Positions 34,016-42,877 of a stretch of 64,000 nt of DNA are shown piece by piece. The notes beneath the pieces were generated by a model. It did not search any database. It saw only the letters and a list, made by a program, of their open reading frames with translations, and had not been told where the DNA came from. Origin of the DNA: DATAAP01 sp041690495. Its GTDB lineage: Bacteria; Pseudomonadota; Alphaproteobacteria; CACIAM-22H2. Numbering within the stretch: position 1 is the stretch's first letter; each line of letters begins with the position of its first letter. The stretch lies in contig JAWLHE010000002.1 of the NCBI GenBank assembly GCA_041690495.1, positions 1 to 64,000 of the forward strand, read 5' to 3'. A program made the translations under genes and the position numbers.

Positions 34016-34864
34016 CTAGCGCCTTGTCAAAGCCGCTTCGACATTCCGCACGACATTGACCAGTCTCGGCCCGAGATCCGAGACGAGGCGCTTGCGGTCG
34101 AAAAGGAACGCCGGACCTCCGCAGTTGAAGGCGAAGATACCCGAGCCGTCAGGCGGAATCATCGGTACGCCGACCGCATGCACGTCGGTCTGCCAGTCGC
34201 CGGACGAGACCGTGAAGCCGTGTAACCGATAATCCTCGATGGCCCGTTCGATTCCGGCCTGGATGCGGGGCCAGTTCTTCGGATCGCGCTTGGCGATGTG
34301 CGACATGAGATACTCGCGTTCCCGCTCTGGCAGCGCGGCCATCAGGGCGCGCCCCATCGCCGTCGTCGCGATCGGGATGCGCGAGCCGAGATCGAGGCGC
34401 AGCGTCACCGTGCCGTTCGAGCGGCAGTGCTCGATGTAAACCATGTTCAGCCGGTCGCGGCTTCCCAGCGAGACCGATGCGTTGGCGTATTCGGCCAGTT
34501 CCTGCATGAAAGGACGCGCCACCATCCGCAATCCCATGTTCGCAAGTACTGCATAGCCCAGGGAAAGCACCGCAGTGCCGAGCTGGTATTTTCCAAGACG
34601 CTCGGAATGCGTGAGATAGCCAAGACGCGTCAGCGTGTGCGTGAGGCGCGACACCGTCGGCTTGGGCAGGCCGGTGCGCGCGGCGATCTCCTGATTGCCG
34701 AGCAGTCCGTCCTGCGGCGTGAATGCGCGCAGGACATCGAGACCCCGCGCAAGCGCGATGACGAACTGCCGATCCTTGATCTCGTTTGCCACGAACCTGG
34801 CACCCGCCTCTACATCGAAGCGCTTGGGCCGGGTGCTCGGTCTTCGGTTCGAGGCGGGAACCAT
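34016..34864 (-). CDS. IclR-family transcriptional regulator
   Basis: A 282-residue regulator. The N-terminal winged helix-turn-helix is ALARGLDVLRAFTPQDGLLGNQEIAARTGLPKPTVSRLTHTL. The effector domain contains NMVYIEHCRSNGTV, SRIPIATTAMGRALMAALP and HGFTVSSGDWQTDVHAVGVPM. IclR proteins of this type control aromatic and acyl-CoA catabolism. It is divergent from the 3-hydroxyacyl-CoA dehydrogenase gene, with 219 nt between, and likely regulates it. The intergenic TTGCGAAATCGAATTTCGCG region contains a palindrome CGAAATTCG-like element that could be its operator. Confidence 0.9.
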   Translation of the reverse strand: MVPASNRRPSTRPKRFDVEAGARFVANEIKDRQFVIALARGLDVLRAFTPQDGLLGNQEIAARTGLPKPTVSRLTHTLTRLGYLTHSERLGKYQLGTAVLSLGYAVLANMGLRMVARPFMQELAEYANASVSLGSRDRLNMVYIEHCRSNGTVTLRLDLGSRIPIATTAMGRALMAALPEREREYLMSHIAKRDPKNWPRIQAGIERAIEDYRLHGFTVSSGDWQTDVHAVGVPMIPPDGSGIFAFNCGGPAFLFDRKRLVSDLGPRLVNVVRNVEAALTRR

Positions 34865-35083
34865 GTGCGGTTTGCCGGTTGTTTACAGGAAGATAGGGGA
34901 ACATTGGCTTTGCCGTCAACGATTGCGAAATCGAATTTCGCGATGCGAAACATCAATTCCGGCATGCGATTTCAGTGCTTCGCGCGGCGTCTCGTCCATT
35001 GCCATTATCCCGCTGATCGGACATGAACAGGCGCCGCGCCTGCGTGGTGCAAGACATCGACAGCTGCTACAGGACTTAACGAC

Positions 35084-36607
35084 ATGATCGATATTCAACG
35101 TACCGACCTGATGATCGGAATTGTCGGAGCCGGCGTGATGGGCCGGGGCATCGCCCAGATCGCGGCCGCGGCGGGGATTTCGGTGCGGCTGCTCGACAGC
35201 CGGGCAGGCGCCGCGGAACAGGCCCGCAGCGAAATCGCGCGGACTTTCGACATGCTCTCGGGCAAGGGGCGCATGTCCGCTGATGCCGCGCGCGAGGCGA
35301 CCGGACGTCTCCAGACGGTTGCCGACGAAAAAGGGCTCGGCGGCTGTCAGGTTGTCATCGAGGCGATCGTCGAGAATCTCGCCGCGAAGCAGGCCCTGTT
35401 CGCAACGCTCGAGGGTATTGTCGGCGACGACTGCCTCATTGCGACGAACACGTCCTCGCTCTCGGTGACGGCAATTGCCGCAAGCTGCAAGCGGCCGGGC
35501 CGTATCGGCGGTTTTCATTTCTTCAACCCGGTGCCCTTGATGAAGGTCGTCGAGGTCGTCGACGGTGTGATGACCGAGCCATGGGTCGGCGACGCGCTTA
35601 CGGCATTGGCGCGGCGGGTCGGGCATAAGCCGGTACGTGCAGCGGACACGCCCGGCTTCCTGGTGAACCACGCTGGCCGCGGGTTCGGCACGGAGGCACT
35701 ACGCTTACTCCAGGAGGGCGTTGCGCCGTTCGACGAGATCGACCGCGTCCTGCGCGAGGCTGCAGGTTTCCGCATGGGGCCGTTCGAATTGCTGGATCTG
35801 ACGGGTGTCGACGTCTCGCACCCGGTCATGGAGTCCATTTACGATCAGTTCTATCAGGAGCCACGATTCAGGCCATCGTACCTGCTGCGCCAGCGCCACG
35901 TTGCGGGCCTGTTCGGCCGGAAGGTGGGACGCGGCTTCTATACCTATCGCGAGGGAAAGCAGGAACCTGTTCCCCCCCGCGCTGTGCCGGAAGGCCGCCG
36001 GATGCCGGTCTGGATCGATGCCGCGGAGGTGGCATGGCGTCGCGAACTCGTGCAGCTGGTGGAGAAAGCGGACTGGCCGCTCGACTCCAATGAGCATCCG
36101 GGCGAGAACGCGCTCTGTCTGATCGCACCTCTCGGTGAGGACGCGACGACCAGCGCCTTGGCGCGCGATCTCGACGCGCAGCGGACGGTGGCGGTCGACA
36201 TGCTGTTTGGCTTGGCCCGCCGGCGCAGCCTGATGACCACGCCCGTAACGTCGCCGGATTTCCTGGCCTCGGCCCACGCCCTGCTGACCGCCGACGGGAC
36301 GCCGGTATCCCGCCTGCACGACAGTCCGGGCTTCGTCGCCCAGCGTGTGGCCGCGATGATCGTCAATATCGGCTGCGACATCGCCCAGCAGCGCATCGCC
36401 ACACCCGAGGATATCGACGACGCTGTGACCCTCGGTCTCGGCTACCCGCGCGGGCCGCTGGCGATGGGCGATGCGCTCGGCTCAATGCGGATTCTGCAAA
36501 TCCTGCAGTCGCTGTCTGCCTTCACCGGCGACCCGCGCTACCGCCCCAGTCCGTGGCTCACCCGCCGTGCGCGTCTGGGCGTATCGCTGCTGACCCGCGA
36601 AGCGTAA
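35084..36607 (+). CDS. 3-hydroxyacyl-CoA dehydrogenase (PaaH-like, two C-terminal domains)
   Basis: A 507-residue enzyme. The N-terminal Rossmann domain has GIVGAGVMGRGIAQIAAAAG. The catalytic histidine is in GGFHFFNPVPLMKVVEVV. The first helical domain begins at ADTPGFLVNHAGRGFGTEAL, and a second helical domain at DSPGFVAQRVAAMIVNIGCDIA; this duplicated layout is that of PaaH (PaaC). It oxidises 3-hydroxyacyl-CoA with NAD in phenylacetate or related acyl-CoA breakdown. The divergent IclR gene is probably its regulator. No other paa genes are near, so phenylacetate itself is not implied. Confidence 0.9.
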   Translation: MIDIQRTDLMIGIVGAGVMGRGIAQIAAAAGISVRLLDSRAGAAEQARSEIARTFDMLSGKGRMSADAAREATGRLQTVADEKGLGGCQVVIEAIVENLAAKQALFATLEGIVGDDCLIATNTSSLSVTAIAASCKRPGRIGGFHFFNPVPLMKVVEVVDGVMTEPWVGDALTALARRVGHKPVRAADTPGFLVNHAGRGFGTEALRLLQEGVAPFDEIDRVLREAAGFRMGPFELLDLTGVDVSHPVMESIYDQFYQEPRFRPSYLLRQRHVAGLFGRKVGRGFYTYREGKQEPVPPRAVPEGRRMPVWIDAAEVAWRRELVQLVEKADWPLDSNEHPGENALCLIAPLGEDATTSALARDLDAQRTVAVDMLFGLARRRSLMTTPVTSPDFLASAHALLTADGTPVSRLHDSPGFVAQRVAAMIVNIGCDIAQQRIATPEDIDDAVTLGLGYPRGPLAMGDALGSMRILQILQSLSAFTGDPRYRPSPWLTRRARLGVSLLTREA

Positions 36608-36615
36608 TGCTCCGC

Positions 36616-37050
36616 TCAGAACCGGTCGGGGCGATCGATCATCGCCAGAATGAGCGGCAGGCTGTCGACGTTCTCATGGCCGGAACTCATGACGCCTTCC
36701 TCGGCGCCGCGTCGCTCGAACAGCGCGTAGGAGTACCGACCGTCCTCCTTTCCGATCACGACCGCCGGCCGCTCGTCCTCGGGGGTCGACAGGACGACCT
36801 CGCGGGATGGATCGCGCGGCTCCTCCGCCGGCCTCGCGTCCGGGTAGCCCCTGAGGGACAGGAAGGCGTTTATCAGCGCGAGTTCGGCCGGGCTGAAGGC
36901 ACGCGTGTCGCCCGGCTCGGCGTGCGCCGTCGACGTCGGGACAGCGCCGCGAAACCGCCCTTCTGGATTGTCGCCACGGTGCATCGGCTCGTGCTGCGGG
37001 ACCAGCCCGCCGATATCGGAAATGTCGTGCCGCTTCGATTTTCCAGCCAC
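36616..37050 (-). CDS. Hypothetical protein, 144 aa
   Basis: GTG 37050 has CCAGGAGGAC just upstream on the minus strand, giving a convincing start. The product is hydrophilic with no signal peptide or membrane helix. Motifs visible are FSPAELALINAFLSLRGYP, ERPAVVIGKEDGRYSYALFERRG and PLILAMIDRPDRF. I do not recognise the family. It converges with the dehydrogenase gene, ending 9 nt from its stop, so a shared or overlapping termination zone is likely. Confidence 0.65.
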   Translation of the reverse strand: MAGKSKRHDISDIGGLVPQHEPMHRGDNPEGRFRGAVPTSTAHAEPGDTRAFSPAELALINAFLSLRGYPDARPAEEPRDPSREVVLSTPEDERPAVVIGKEDGRYSYALFERRGAEEGVMSSGHENVDSLPLILAMIDRPDRF

Positions 37051-37176
37051 GTCGGCGTCCTCCTGGACTGTGCGATCGGCGCAAGGGATTCAGCATCGGA
37101 ACCGCTCACGCAGCATATCGTTCCAGTCCGGGAATGAAATGCCTCGCTTGAAGCTGCTCCATCGAGCCTGTGGGCC

Positions 37177-37560
37177 ATGAGACGAATCGGATTGGTCGCA
37201 CACGACCAGAAGAAGCCGGCAATCATCGGCTGGGCCAAACGGCACGGGGCATTCCTGACGCAGCAGACACTGTATGCGACCGGAACGACGGGGCGCCTGC
37301 TTCAGGAGGCATATCCCGCGCTGGACATCACGCTTCTCAAGAGCGGCCCGCATGGTGGCGATCAGCAGCTTGGCGCCATGATCGCCGAAGGCAAGCTCGA
37401 TGGTCTGATCTTTTTCTCCGATCCCCTCAGCGCCTTGCCGCACGATGTCGACGTCAAGGCGCTGATCCGACTTTCGACCCTCTACAACATTCCGATTGCC
37501 TGCAATGAGGCTACCGCGGATCTGATCGTCGCCGCATGGAGCCTCGACCGGGATCGGTAA
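37177..37560 (+). CDS. mgsA: Methylglyoxal synthase
   Basis: A 127-residue protein matching MgsA, which converts dihydroxyacetone phosphate to methylglyoxal and phosphate. His9 and Asp10 (LVAHDQKK), the phosphate loop ATGTTGRLLQE, Asp62 in GGDQQLGAMIAEGKLD, and His89 in ALPHDVDVKAL correspond to the catalytic His, Asp and His of the family. FFSDPL stands where FFWDPL is usual. ATNAC-type NIPIACNEATAD ends the fold. It is not next to glycolytic genes. The FMN reductase follows after 29 nt. Confidence 0.9.
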   Translation: MRRIGLVAHDQKKPAIIGWAKRHGAFLTQQTLYATGTTGRLLQEAYPALDITLLKSGPHGGDQQLGAMIAEGKLDGLIFFSDPLSALPHDVDVKALIRLSTLYNIPIACNEATADLIVAAWSLDRDR

Positions 37561-37589
37561 TTGCGCGCCGGCGAAGCAAGGAGAAGCGA

Positions 37590-38156
37590 ATGAATGGAGG
37601 GAAAGTCGTGAGGATACTGGGAATCGCCGGAAGTCTCAGGAAAGGATCATACAACGCGGCGGCCCTGCGTGCCGCGCAGAAGCTCGTCCCGGATGGCGCC
37701 ACGCTCGACGCTTTCGATATCGCCCCGATCCCGCTTTACAACGAGGATGTAAGGCAGGCCGGCTTTCCTCCGCCGGTCCAGGACCTCCGGAGCCGGATTG
37801 CCGGTGCCGACGCGCTCCTCATTGTGACGCCCGAATACAATTTCTCGGTGCCCGGCGTGCTCAAGAACGCGATCGACTGGGCGTCGCGTCCCCCGGATCA
37901 GCCGTTCAATGGCAAGCCGGTGGCGGTCATGGGGGCGAGCCCAGGGATGCTCGGCAGCGCCCGCGCACAGTACCATCTGCGGCAGATCTGCGTGTTCCTC
38001 AACATGCATTTCGTCAACAAGCCGGAGGTGATGATCGCCGCGGCGAACACCAAATTCGACGAGGCAGGCGAGCTGACTGACGAGACCACGCGCAAGCTCG
38101 TGCGCGAGCTGCTCCAGTCGCTTATCGATTGGACGCAGAGACTGAAGGGCGGCTGA
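37590..38156 (+). CDS. NADPH-dependent FMN reductase (flavodoxin-like)
   Basis: A 188-residue flavoprotein of the NAD(P)H-dependent FMN/quinone reductase family (ChrR/YieF type). GIAGSLRKGSYNAAALRAA is the FMN phosphate loop. TPEYNFSVPGVLKNAIDW is the diagnostic block around the isoalloxazine, and GASPGMLGSARAQYHLRQI follows. AAGGAGAAG lies 6 nt before ATG 37590. It likely reduces quinones or electrophiles; following methylglyoxal synthase, a detoxification or redox role is possible but unproven. Confidence 0.9.
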   Translation: MNGGKVVRILGIAGSLRKGSYNAAALRAAQKLVPDGATLDAFDIAPIPLYNEDVRQAGFPPPVQDLRSRIAGADALLIVTPEYNFSVPGVLKNAIDWASRPPDQPFNGKPVAVMGASPGMLGSARAQYHLRQICVFLNMHFVNKPEVMIAAANTKFDEAGELTDETTRKLVRELLQSLIDWTQRLKGG

Positions 38157-38285
38157 CGCGCCGCGGTGCGTCTCGGAGTTGTGCGGTCACGCCGGGATGG
38201 CTAAAGTAGCCGACCAGAGTAGCGGAATGCGGGGTTCTGCCGTCGGTCGAACAGGCCCCGCCCAAGGAATGCGGGAGAAAGCGCG

Positions 38286-39119
38286 ATGCCTTCGATTCTG
38301 ACCCCTGACCAGCGCCGGGCCTACGACGAGGACGGATTCATTATCGTGCGCGGCATGTTCGACCCGGAAGAGACCGATCTTCTGCGTCGGGCGATGGAGG
38401 TCGATCCGGAGGTCCGCAACCACATGATCGACCGCCTCGACGCCAACGGAGCGGCGACGCGGATTGCGCTGTGGAACCGCGCGGGCGACAGCGTTTATGG
38501 CATGGCTGCGCGCTGCTTGCGCATGGTCGACACGATGGAGGATCTGCTCGGGGGCCCGATCTATCATTTCCAGTCCAAGCTGACCGCCAAGGAACCGTTC
38601 GTCGGCGGCGCCTGGGAATGGCATCAGGACTATGGGTACTGGTACTATAACGGCTGCCTCTTTCCGGACATGGCGAGCTGTCAGATCGCATTGGACCGCT
38701 CGTTCCGCGACAACGGGTGCCTGGAGCTGGTGCGTAGGTCGCACAAGCTCGGACGCATCGATCATGTGCCGGTGCCGGGTGAAGGGCAGAACATCGCCGA
38801 TCCGAAGCGCATGGCCGAGATCACCAAGCGGCTCGAAGTCGTCCCGTGCGAGCTGGAACCGGGCGACGCCCTGTTTTTCCATTCGAATACGTTGCACCGG
38901 TCGGCGCAGAACCGCTCAGAGCACCGCCGCTGGACGCTGCTGTGCTGCTACAACCGCGTCGACAACGACACGTTCATCCGCGAGCATGACCGCTACTACG
39001 TCCCGCTGGAGAAGGTTGCCGACGGCGCGCTGAAGCAGGTCGGGCTGAAGCTCGCGACCGGCAACGAGCATTTCGCCGAGCGCGCATTCGTGCCGAAGGT
39101 CAGCTCTGCGGCGGAATAG
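38286..39119 (+). CDS. Phytanoyl-CoA dioxygenase-family Fe(II)/2-oxoglutarate oxygenase
   Basis: A 277-residue non-haem iron oxygenase. His113 and Asp115 (WEWHQDYGYW) and His204 in SNTLHRSAQNRSEHRR form the 2-His-1-carboxylate site, and the following Arg should bind 2-oxoglutarate. The N-terminal FDEDGFIIVRGMF-like segment (YDEDGFIIVRGMFDPEE) is typical of the PhyH family. Small-molecule hydroxylation is expected. Neighbours (DHDPS-like lyase and epimerase, convergent) suggest a sugar-acid or amino-acid derivative, but the substrate is unknown. Confidence 0.87.
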   Translation: MPSILTPDQRRAYDEDGFIIVRGMFDPEETDLLRRAMEVDPEVRNHMIDRLDANGAATRIALWNRAGDSVYGMAARCLRMVDTMEDLLGGPIYHFQSKLTAKEPFVGGAWEWHQDYGYWYYNGCLFPDMASCQIALDRSFRDNGCLELVRRSHKLGRIDHVPVPGEGQNIADPKRMAEITKRLEVVPCELEPGDALFFHSNTLHRSAQNRSEHRRWTLLCCYNRVDNDTFIREHDRYYVPLEKVADGALKQVGLKLATGNEHFAERAFVPKVSSAAE

Positions 39120-39193
39120 CGGCTTCGGGCGAAGGGGCGATCATGACGGGCGGGGCCGCCGTAGGGGGCGGTCCGGCCGGATGTGACGTGACC

Positions 39194-40255
39194 TCATGAA
39201 AGCCAACGCTCCAGATTGGCTTTCACGAATGCGTCGTCGGTCAGGTCCGGATGCGCCTTCGCGACCCGGGTGATCTCATCTGCCTGTCCTTTCCCGAGCG
39301 ATTCCCCGGGATCGAGACACCAGATTCCCTCGAGCAAACCCTGGCGCCGCAGGACTTCGTGGCAACCGGCGATCACGCCTTGGAAGTCGTTGGCGACATC
39401 GAACACAGCAGCATTGCAGTCCGTCACACGGCTATCCAGGGCGAGCAGATCGAGGCCGATGTCGTCGCCGTCGACCGCCCGGTGGAGACGATCGAGCAGA
39501 TCGACGGCAGCCTTGGTCCAGACGCTCCAGTGGCCGAGCAATCCGCCACGAACCCGCACACGCACCGTCTCTCCGTCGCGCCGGACATCGAACGGGGTGA
39601 GCAGATCAAGCACGATGTGGTCGTCGTTGCCAGTATAGAGCGCGATGCGGTCCTCGGCCTTTGCCTCGACGACGCCGCGGACGACGTCGAGCGTCCGATA
39701 GCGGTTGAACGGCGCCATCTTGATCGCGACGACGTTCTCGATTGCGGCGAAGCGCCGCCAGAATGAGACGGGAAGGGGAACCCCGCCCACCGCGGTCTGC
39801 AGATAGAAGCCGACGACAGGAATCTCCCCTGCCACCGCCGAGCAGTGCGCGATCATCTCGTCCTCGCTTGATCCTTTGAACGCGGCGAGGCTGAGCAGGC
39901 CCGCATGGTAGCCGAGCGAGGCGGCTGTCCGCGCCTCCTTGACTGCCTGCTCCGTACGGCCGGCAACGCCGGCGATCTTGACCAGCGGCCGATTTGTCCA
40001 TTCCGCCGCCGCTTCTGCGGCGAGACGCAATACCGGCTCGTACAGTCCGACGTCGCGGATCGCGAATTGGGTGGTATGAACGCCGACGGCGATGCCGCCG
40101 CAGCCTGCGTCGATATAATAGCGTGTCAGCGCTCGCTGGCGGCGTCGGTCGAGCTTCCGCGCGGCATCGAGCGCCAGGGGATGCGCCGGGATGACCGCTC
40201 CGCGGCGCAATATGGCCATGGCTTCCGGAGGAATCTGGGAGCGGTCGAGAGCCAT
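39194..40255 (-). CDS. Dihydrodipicolinate synthase-family lyase/aldolase
   Basis: A 353-residue TIM-barrel enzyme of the DapA/NanA superfamily. The Schiff-base lysine is Lys179 in NVVAIKMAPFNRYRTL, and the active-site tyrosine is in VVGFYLQTAVGG. GGIAVGVHTTQFAIRD replaces the usual GTTGE block, so it is not a true DapA. At 353 residues it is longer than typical members (about 300). The epimerase gene upstream on the same strand is 36 nt away, suggesting a shared operon for a sugar acid or related ketoacid. Confidence 0.82.
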   Translation of the reverse strand: MALDRSQIPPEAMAILRRGAVIPAHPLALDAARKLDRRRQRALTRYYIDAGCGGIAVGVHTTQFAIRDVGLYEPVLRLAAEAAAEWTNRPLVKIAGVAGRTEQAVKEARTAASLGYHAGLLSLAAFKGSSEDEMIAHCSAVAGEIPVVGFYLQTAVGGVPLPVSFWRRFAAIENVVAIKMAPFNRYRTLDVVRGVVEAKAEDRIALYTGNDDHIVLDLLTPFDVRRDGETVRVRVRGGLLGHWSVWTKAAVDLLDRLHRAVDGDDIGLDLLALDSRVTDCNAAVFDVANDFQGVIAGCHEVLRRQGLLEGIWCLDPGESLGKGQADEITRVAKAHPDLTDDAFVKANLERWLS

Positions 40256-40290
40256 CTCGTATCCTTAACCCGCCTTCCGGCCGGCAGTCA

Positions 40291-41370
40291 TCAGAAGACG
40301 CCGTCGCGCACGTCGAAATGGGTATCCTTGCCGAGGATCGGCATCGCTCGCGAAACCCAGTCCGCGATCCAGTCGATCATCCGGCCGAGCGGCACGGCCG
40401 GATACCCGAACAGGCGCGTTGCCTTCGCCGTGTTTACCAGCCAGGCCGTGGCGGCTTCGCTGCCGACGAAGACCGGCGTTTTGCCCAGACGCCGGCCGAA
40501 GGCCTCCGCCAGGGCGCGGACGCTTGCCACCTCGGGCCCGCTCACGTTCAGCGGCGCGGTGGGCGTGGTGCAGTGATTCAACGCGCGCAGCACCTGGGAA
40601 TTCGCATCGCCCTGCCAGATCACATTGACGTGGCCCGTTGCAAGACCGATCGGCGCACCATCCCTGACCCGGCTGGCGATGTCGAACAGCACGCCGTAAC
40701 GCATGTCGATCGCGTAGTTGAGGCGGATCAGCCGGCCAGGCGTACCGCGCGCATGCGAGAAGTACTGAAATATCCGCTCCCGGGCGACGCAGGAATTCGC
40801 GTATTCGCCGGGCGGGGGATTGGGCGGGACGTCCTCCGTAGCGCCCTGATGCAGGATATTGACGAACGGATAGACGCAGCCGGTCGAGAACGCGACAATG
40901 CGCGATTGCGCGAAAGTCTCCGCCACGAGGGCTGGGACATGGGCGTTCATCGCCCAGGTCAGATGCTCGGCGCCTGCCGAGCCGAACTTGCGGCCCGCCA
41001 TGTATATGACGTTCGCCAGTTTCGGCAGGGCGCGGACCGCATCGCGGTCGAGCAGGTCGCAGGCAATCGTCTCGATGTTCCAGCTCGTCAGCTTTTGGGC
41101 CAGCCCTTTTTCCGAGAATCGGGCGACCCCGACGACGCGCTTTTGGGGGGCCGCGCGCTTCGCCAGGCGTGCGAGCGTCGGTCCCATCTTGCCGCCGACG
41201 CCAAGTATGATGATGTCCCCGGGAGTCCGGTCGAGGTCGTCGACCAGGGCTTGCGTCGGCAGGGTCATGAAGTCCTCGAGCGCGTCGACATCGGCAAAGC
41301 GCTCGGGAAGGGCTGTAGGATCAAGAAGCTTCATCGAGTGCGGAAGGCTGGGGGCTTCGACCAGAATCAT
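40291..41370 (-). CDS. NAD(P)-dependent epimerase/dehydratase-like protein
   Basis: A 359-residue extended SDR. The nucleotide-binding region is IIILGVGGKMGPTLARLAKRAAP, with KRVVGVARFSE after it. The active-site region is IVAFSTGCVYPF, in which no canonical YxxxK is obvious; YANSCVARERIFQYF follows. GEYANSCVARERIF may supply the Tyr. The start at 41370 is preferred because a G-rich ACGGGGGCAG precedes it; 41334 is an alternative. It is first in a minus-strand pair with the DHDPS-like gene. Sugar or uronate metabolism is a guess from family and context. Confidence 0.78.
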   Translation of the reverse strand: MILVEAPSLPHSMKLLDPTALPERFADVDALEDFMTLPTQALVDDLDRTPGDIIILGVGGKMGPTLARLAKRAAPQKRVVGVARFSEKGLAQKLTSWNIETIACDLLDRDAVRALPKLANVIYMAGRKFGSAGAEHLTWAMNAHVPALVAETFAQSRIVAFSTGCVYPFVNILHQGATEDVPPNPPPGEYANSCVARERIFQYFSHARGTPGRLIRLNYAIDMRYGVLFDIASRVRDGAPIGLATGHVNVIWQGDANSQVLRALNHCTTPTAPLNVSGPEVASVRALAEAFGRRLGKTPVFVGSEAATAWLVNTAKATRLFGYPAVPLGRMIDWIADWVSRAMPILGKDTHFDVRDGVF

Positions 41371-41470
41371 GCGGCTGCCCCCGTGGGGCGCACGCCGTAG
41401 CAACATAGGTCGAAGGCACTGCCCGTACAACAACCCGCCGGGCAACCGCCCGGCATTCTGATGGGCCCGC

Positions 41471-41707
41471 TCAGCGGGCGACGACGCGCCGCAGGAGGCC
41501 TTTTGGACGGGGCCACAGGACCCGGCTGCGCGACTGGCATGATATCTCTCGCACGCGCACGGTGCGCCCCAGCCTTCCGGCGAGCTGGGCGGTCTCGACC
41601 GCCGCCCTCACGGCGCTCGACCGAAACGGATGGGGCCCGTGGTTGCAGCCATCGAAGTGGACGCGCCAGCCGTCCTGGTCGCGAAACACGATCATCTCTG
41701 CTGCCAT
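41471..41707 (-). CDS. Small hypothetical protein, about 78 aa
   Basis: The conserved-looking core is MIVFRDQDGWRVHFDGCNHG followed by HPFRSSAVRAAVETAQLAGR. It has the pattern of short DUF2188-like proteins (a strand-turn-strand followed by an alanine-rich helix). The frame extends upstream to 41893, but that part is low-complexity. The start at 41707 or 41695 is a judgement. The C-terminal tail is arginine-rich. Confidence 0.5.
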   Translation of the reverse strand: MAAEMIVFRDQDGWRVHFDGCNHGPHPFRSSAVRAAVETAQLAGRLGRTVRVREISCQSRSRVLWPRPKGLLRRVVAR

Positions 41708-41994
41708 CTCTGCCGCGTGCAAGGGAGCAGCGTTGTCACCGGATTCAGGCACGGAGGTCCAACGAGGGCCGCTCCGGAGGGTTCCTGGGGCGCCGCGGCG
41801 CGGCCTCGCGGGTTCGGGGTAGTACGAGTTGCAGTATCCGAGTCGCCATTCGGTACAAACCTGCCGTGCGGCGAGCCTGGAATCAGCCCGCATTTTTCGA
41901 AGCGATTGAACCTGCTCTTGCGCGGAAACGACATTTGCCGCTTTCTATTCCGGAGCCGTCACCAACAAGGACGGCCAACGACGGGAGAGCACTA

Positions 41995-42366
41995 ATGAAC
42001 ACGATACCCAAGCCCCCCTTCATGGAAGGGGGACAGATGCAGCCTCAGTCGACGCTGCCCGGCGCGATGGGGGAATCGATTATGGGCACTCCTAAGAAAC
42101 CGGCGCCGGCAGGGACAATCACCCCGACACCGGCGGGCCCCGCCGCCCGGACACCCGCCGGCGGACGGCCGAAAGCCAAGCGCAAGGCAGCAAAGAAGCC
42201 AGCGGCTCGCAAGCGCCCGAAGGCAAAGAAGGCTGCGAAGAAGCGCGGAGCCAAGGCCGCCAGGCGCAGCCAGAGCGCTGTCAAGCGCGCAGCGAAGAAG
42301 ACGGCGCGGAAGGGAGCCGCCGGCCGGAAGAAGACGGCGAAGAAACGGGCCGTGCGGCGCCGCTGA
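41995..42366 (+). CDS. Histone H1-like lysine/alanine-rich protein
   Basis: A 123-residue protein whose C-terminal about 70 residues consist almost entirely of Lys, Arg and Ala (RKAAKKPAARKRPKAKK and similar repeats), ending in RRR. The N-terminal 50 residues are proline- and glycine-rich. This composition is that of bacterial H1-like (Hc1/AlgP-type) DNA-binding proteins. GGGAGAGC precedes ATG 41995. It probably binds DNA non-specifically. Function is assigned only from composition. Confidence 0.7.
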   Translation: MNTIPKPPFMEGGQMQPQSTLPGAMGESIMGTPKKPAPAGTITPTPAGPAARTPAGGRPKAKRKAAKKPAARKRPKAKKAAKKRGAKAARRSQSAVKRAAKKTARKGAAGRKKTAKKRAVRRR

Positions 42367-42877
42367 CCGCGGCGGTCGTGCACTCGTGCCGGTACATCCG
42401 AATCCGGTCGTCTGGAGATGGAGCGTTCCTGGTCTTGGCTGGCCGATCAAGGCGGCGGCGGCACACCGCTGCCGCCGCGATCAGGCGCAGGGCGTCCGGG
42501 CCGAGGGCTTCGCTTTTGTTGACTTCCGGGACGATGCCGTGCCCGGTTTCGCAGGGGCTGTCGTCGGAGATCCGGCCGGAGGGAGCGTCCGTTCCCGGTG
42601 CGGTAGGTGCCTGCCAAGTGGTCGAACAGAGCGTGCCAGCCCGAACCGGGATTGCGATAGGTCGCCGCAAGCAGAGATTGTCATGGCCTTCATGAATTCG
42701 CGTGCCCCGGTGCGAGCTTGACATAAAACCCCCGCGGGGTGCTGACTAATGAACAGGGCGCTGCTGCCATCATACGGCGGGAACGGCGCGCTGCTCGGAT
42801 TGCTGCGGTCATCTGACCGTCACATGCACGATGTAACCTCCGCCGCTCCGAGCGGAGGCGATAAACAGGAGGCTTCG
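42367..42877. other. 511-nt intergenic stretch, nothing recognised
   Basis: Frames on both strands lack family motifs. Near the right end a short hairpin (CCTCCGC/GCGGAGG, about 42837-42858) precedes AACAGGAGGC, the ribosome-binding site of the solute-binding gene. Confidence 0.45.

Noticed and set aside
39120..39193. GC-rich self-complementary stretch between convergent PhyH and DHDPS-like genes as a terminator
   Set aside because: The stems are irregular and there is no T-run on either strand, so a bidirectional terminator cannot be supported.
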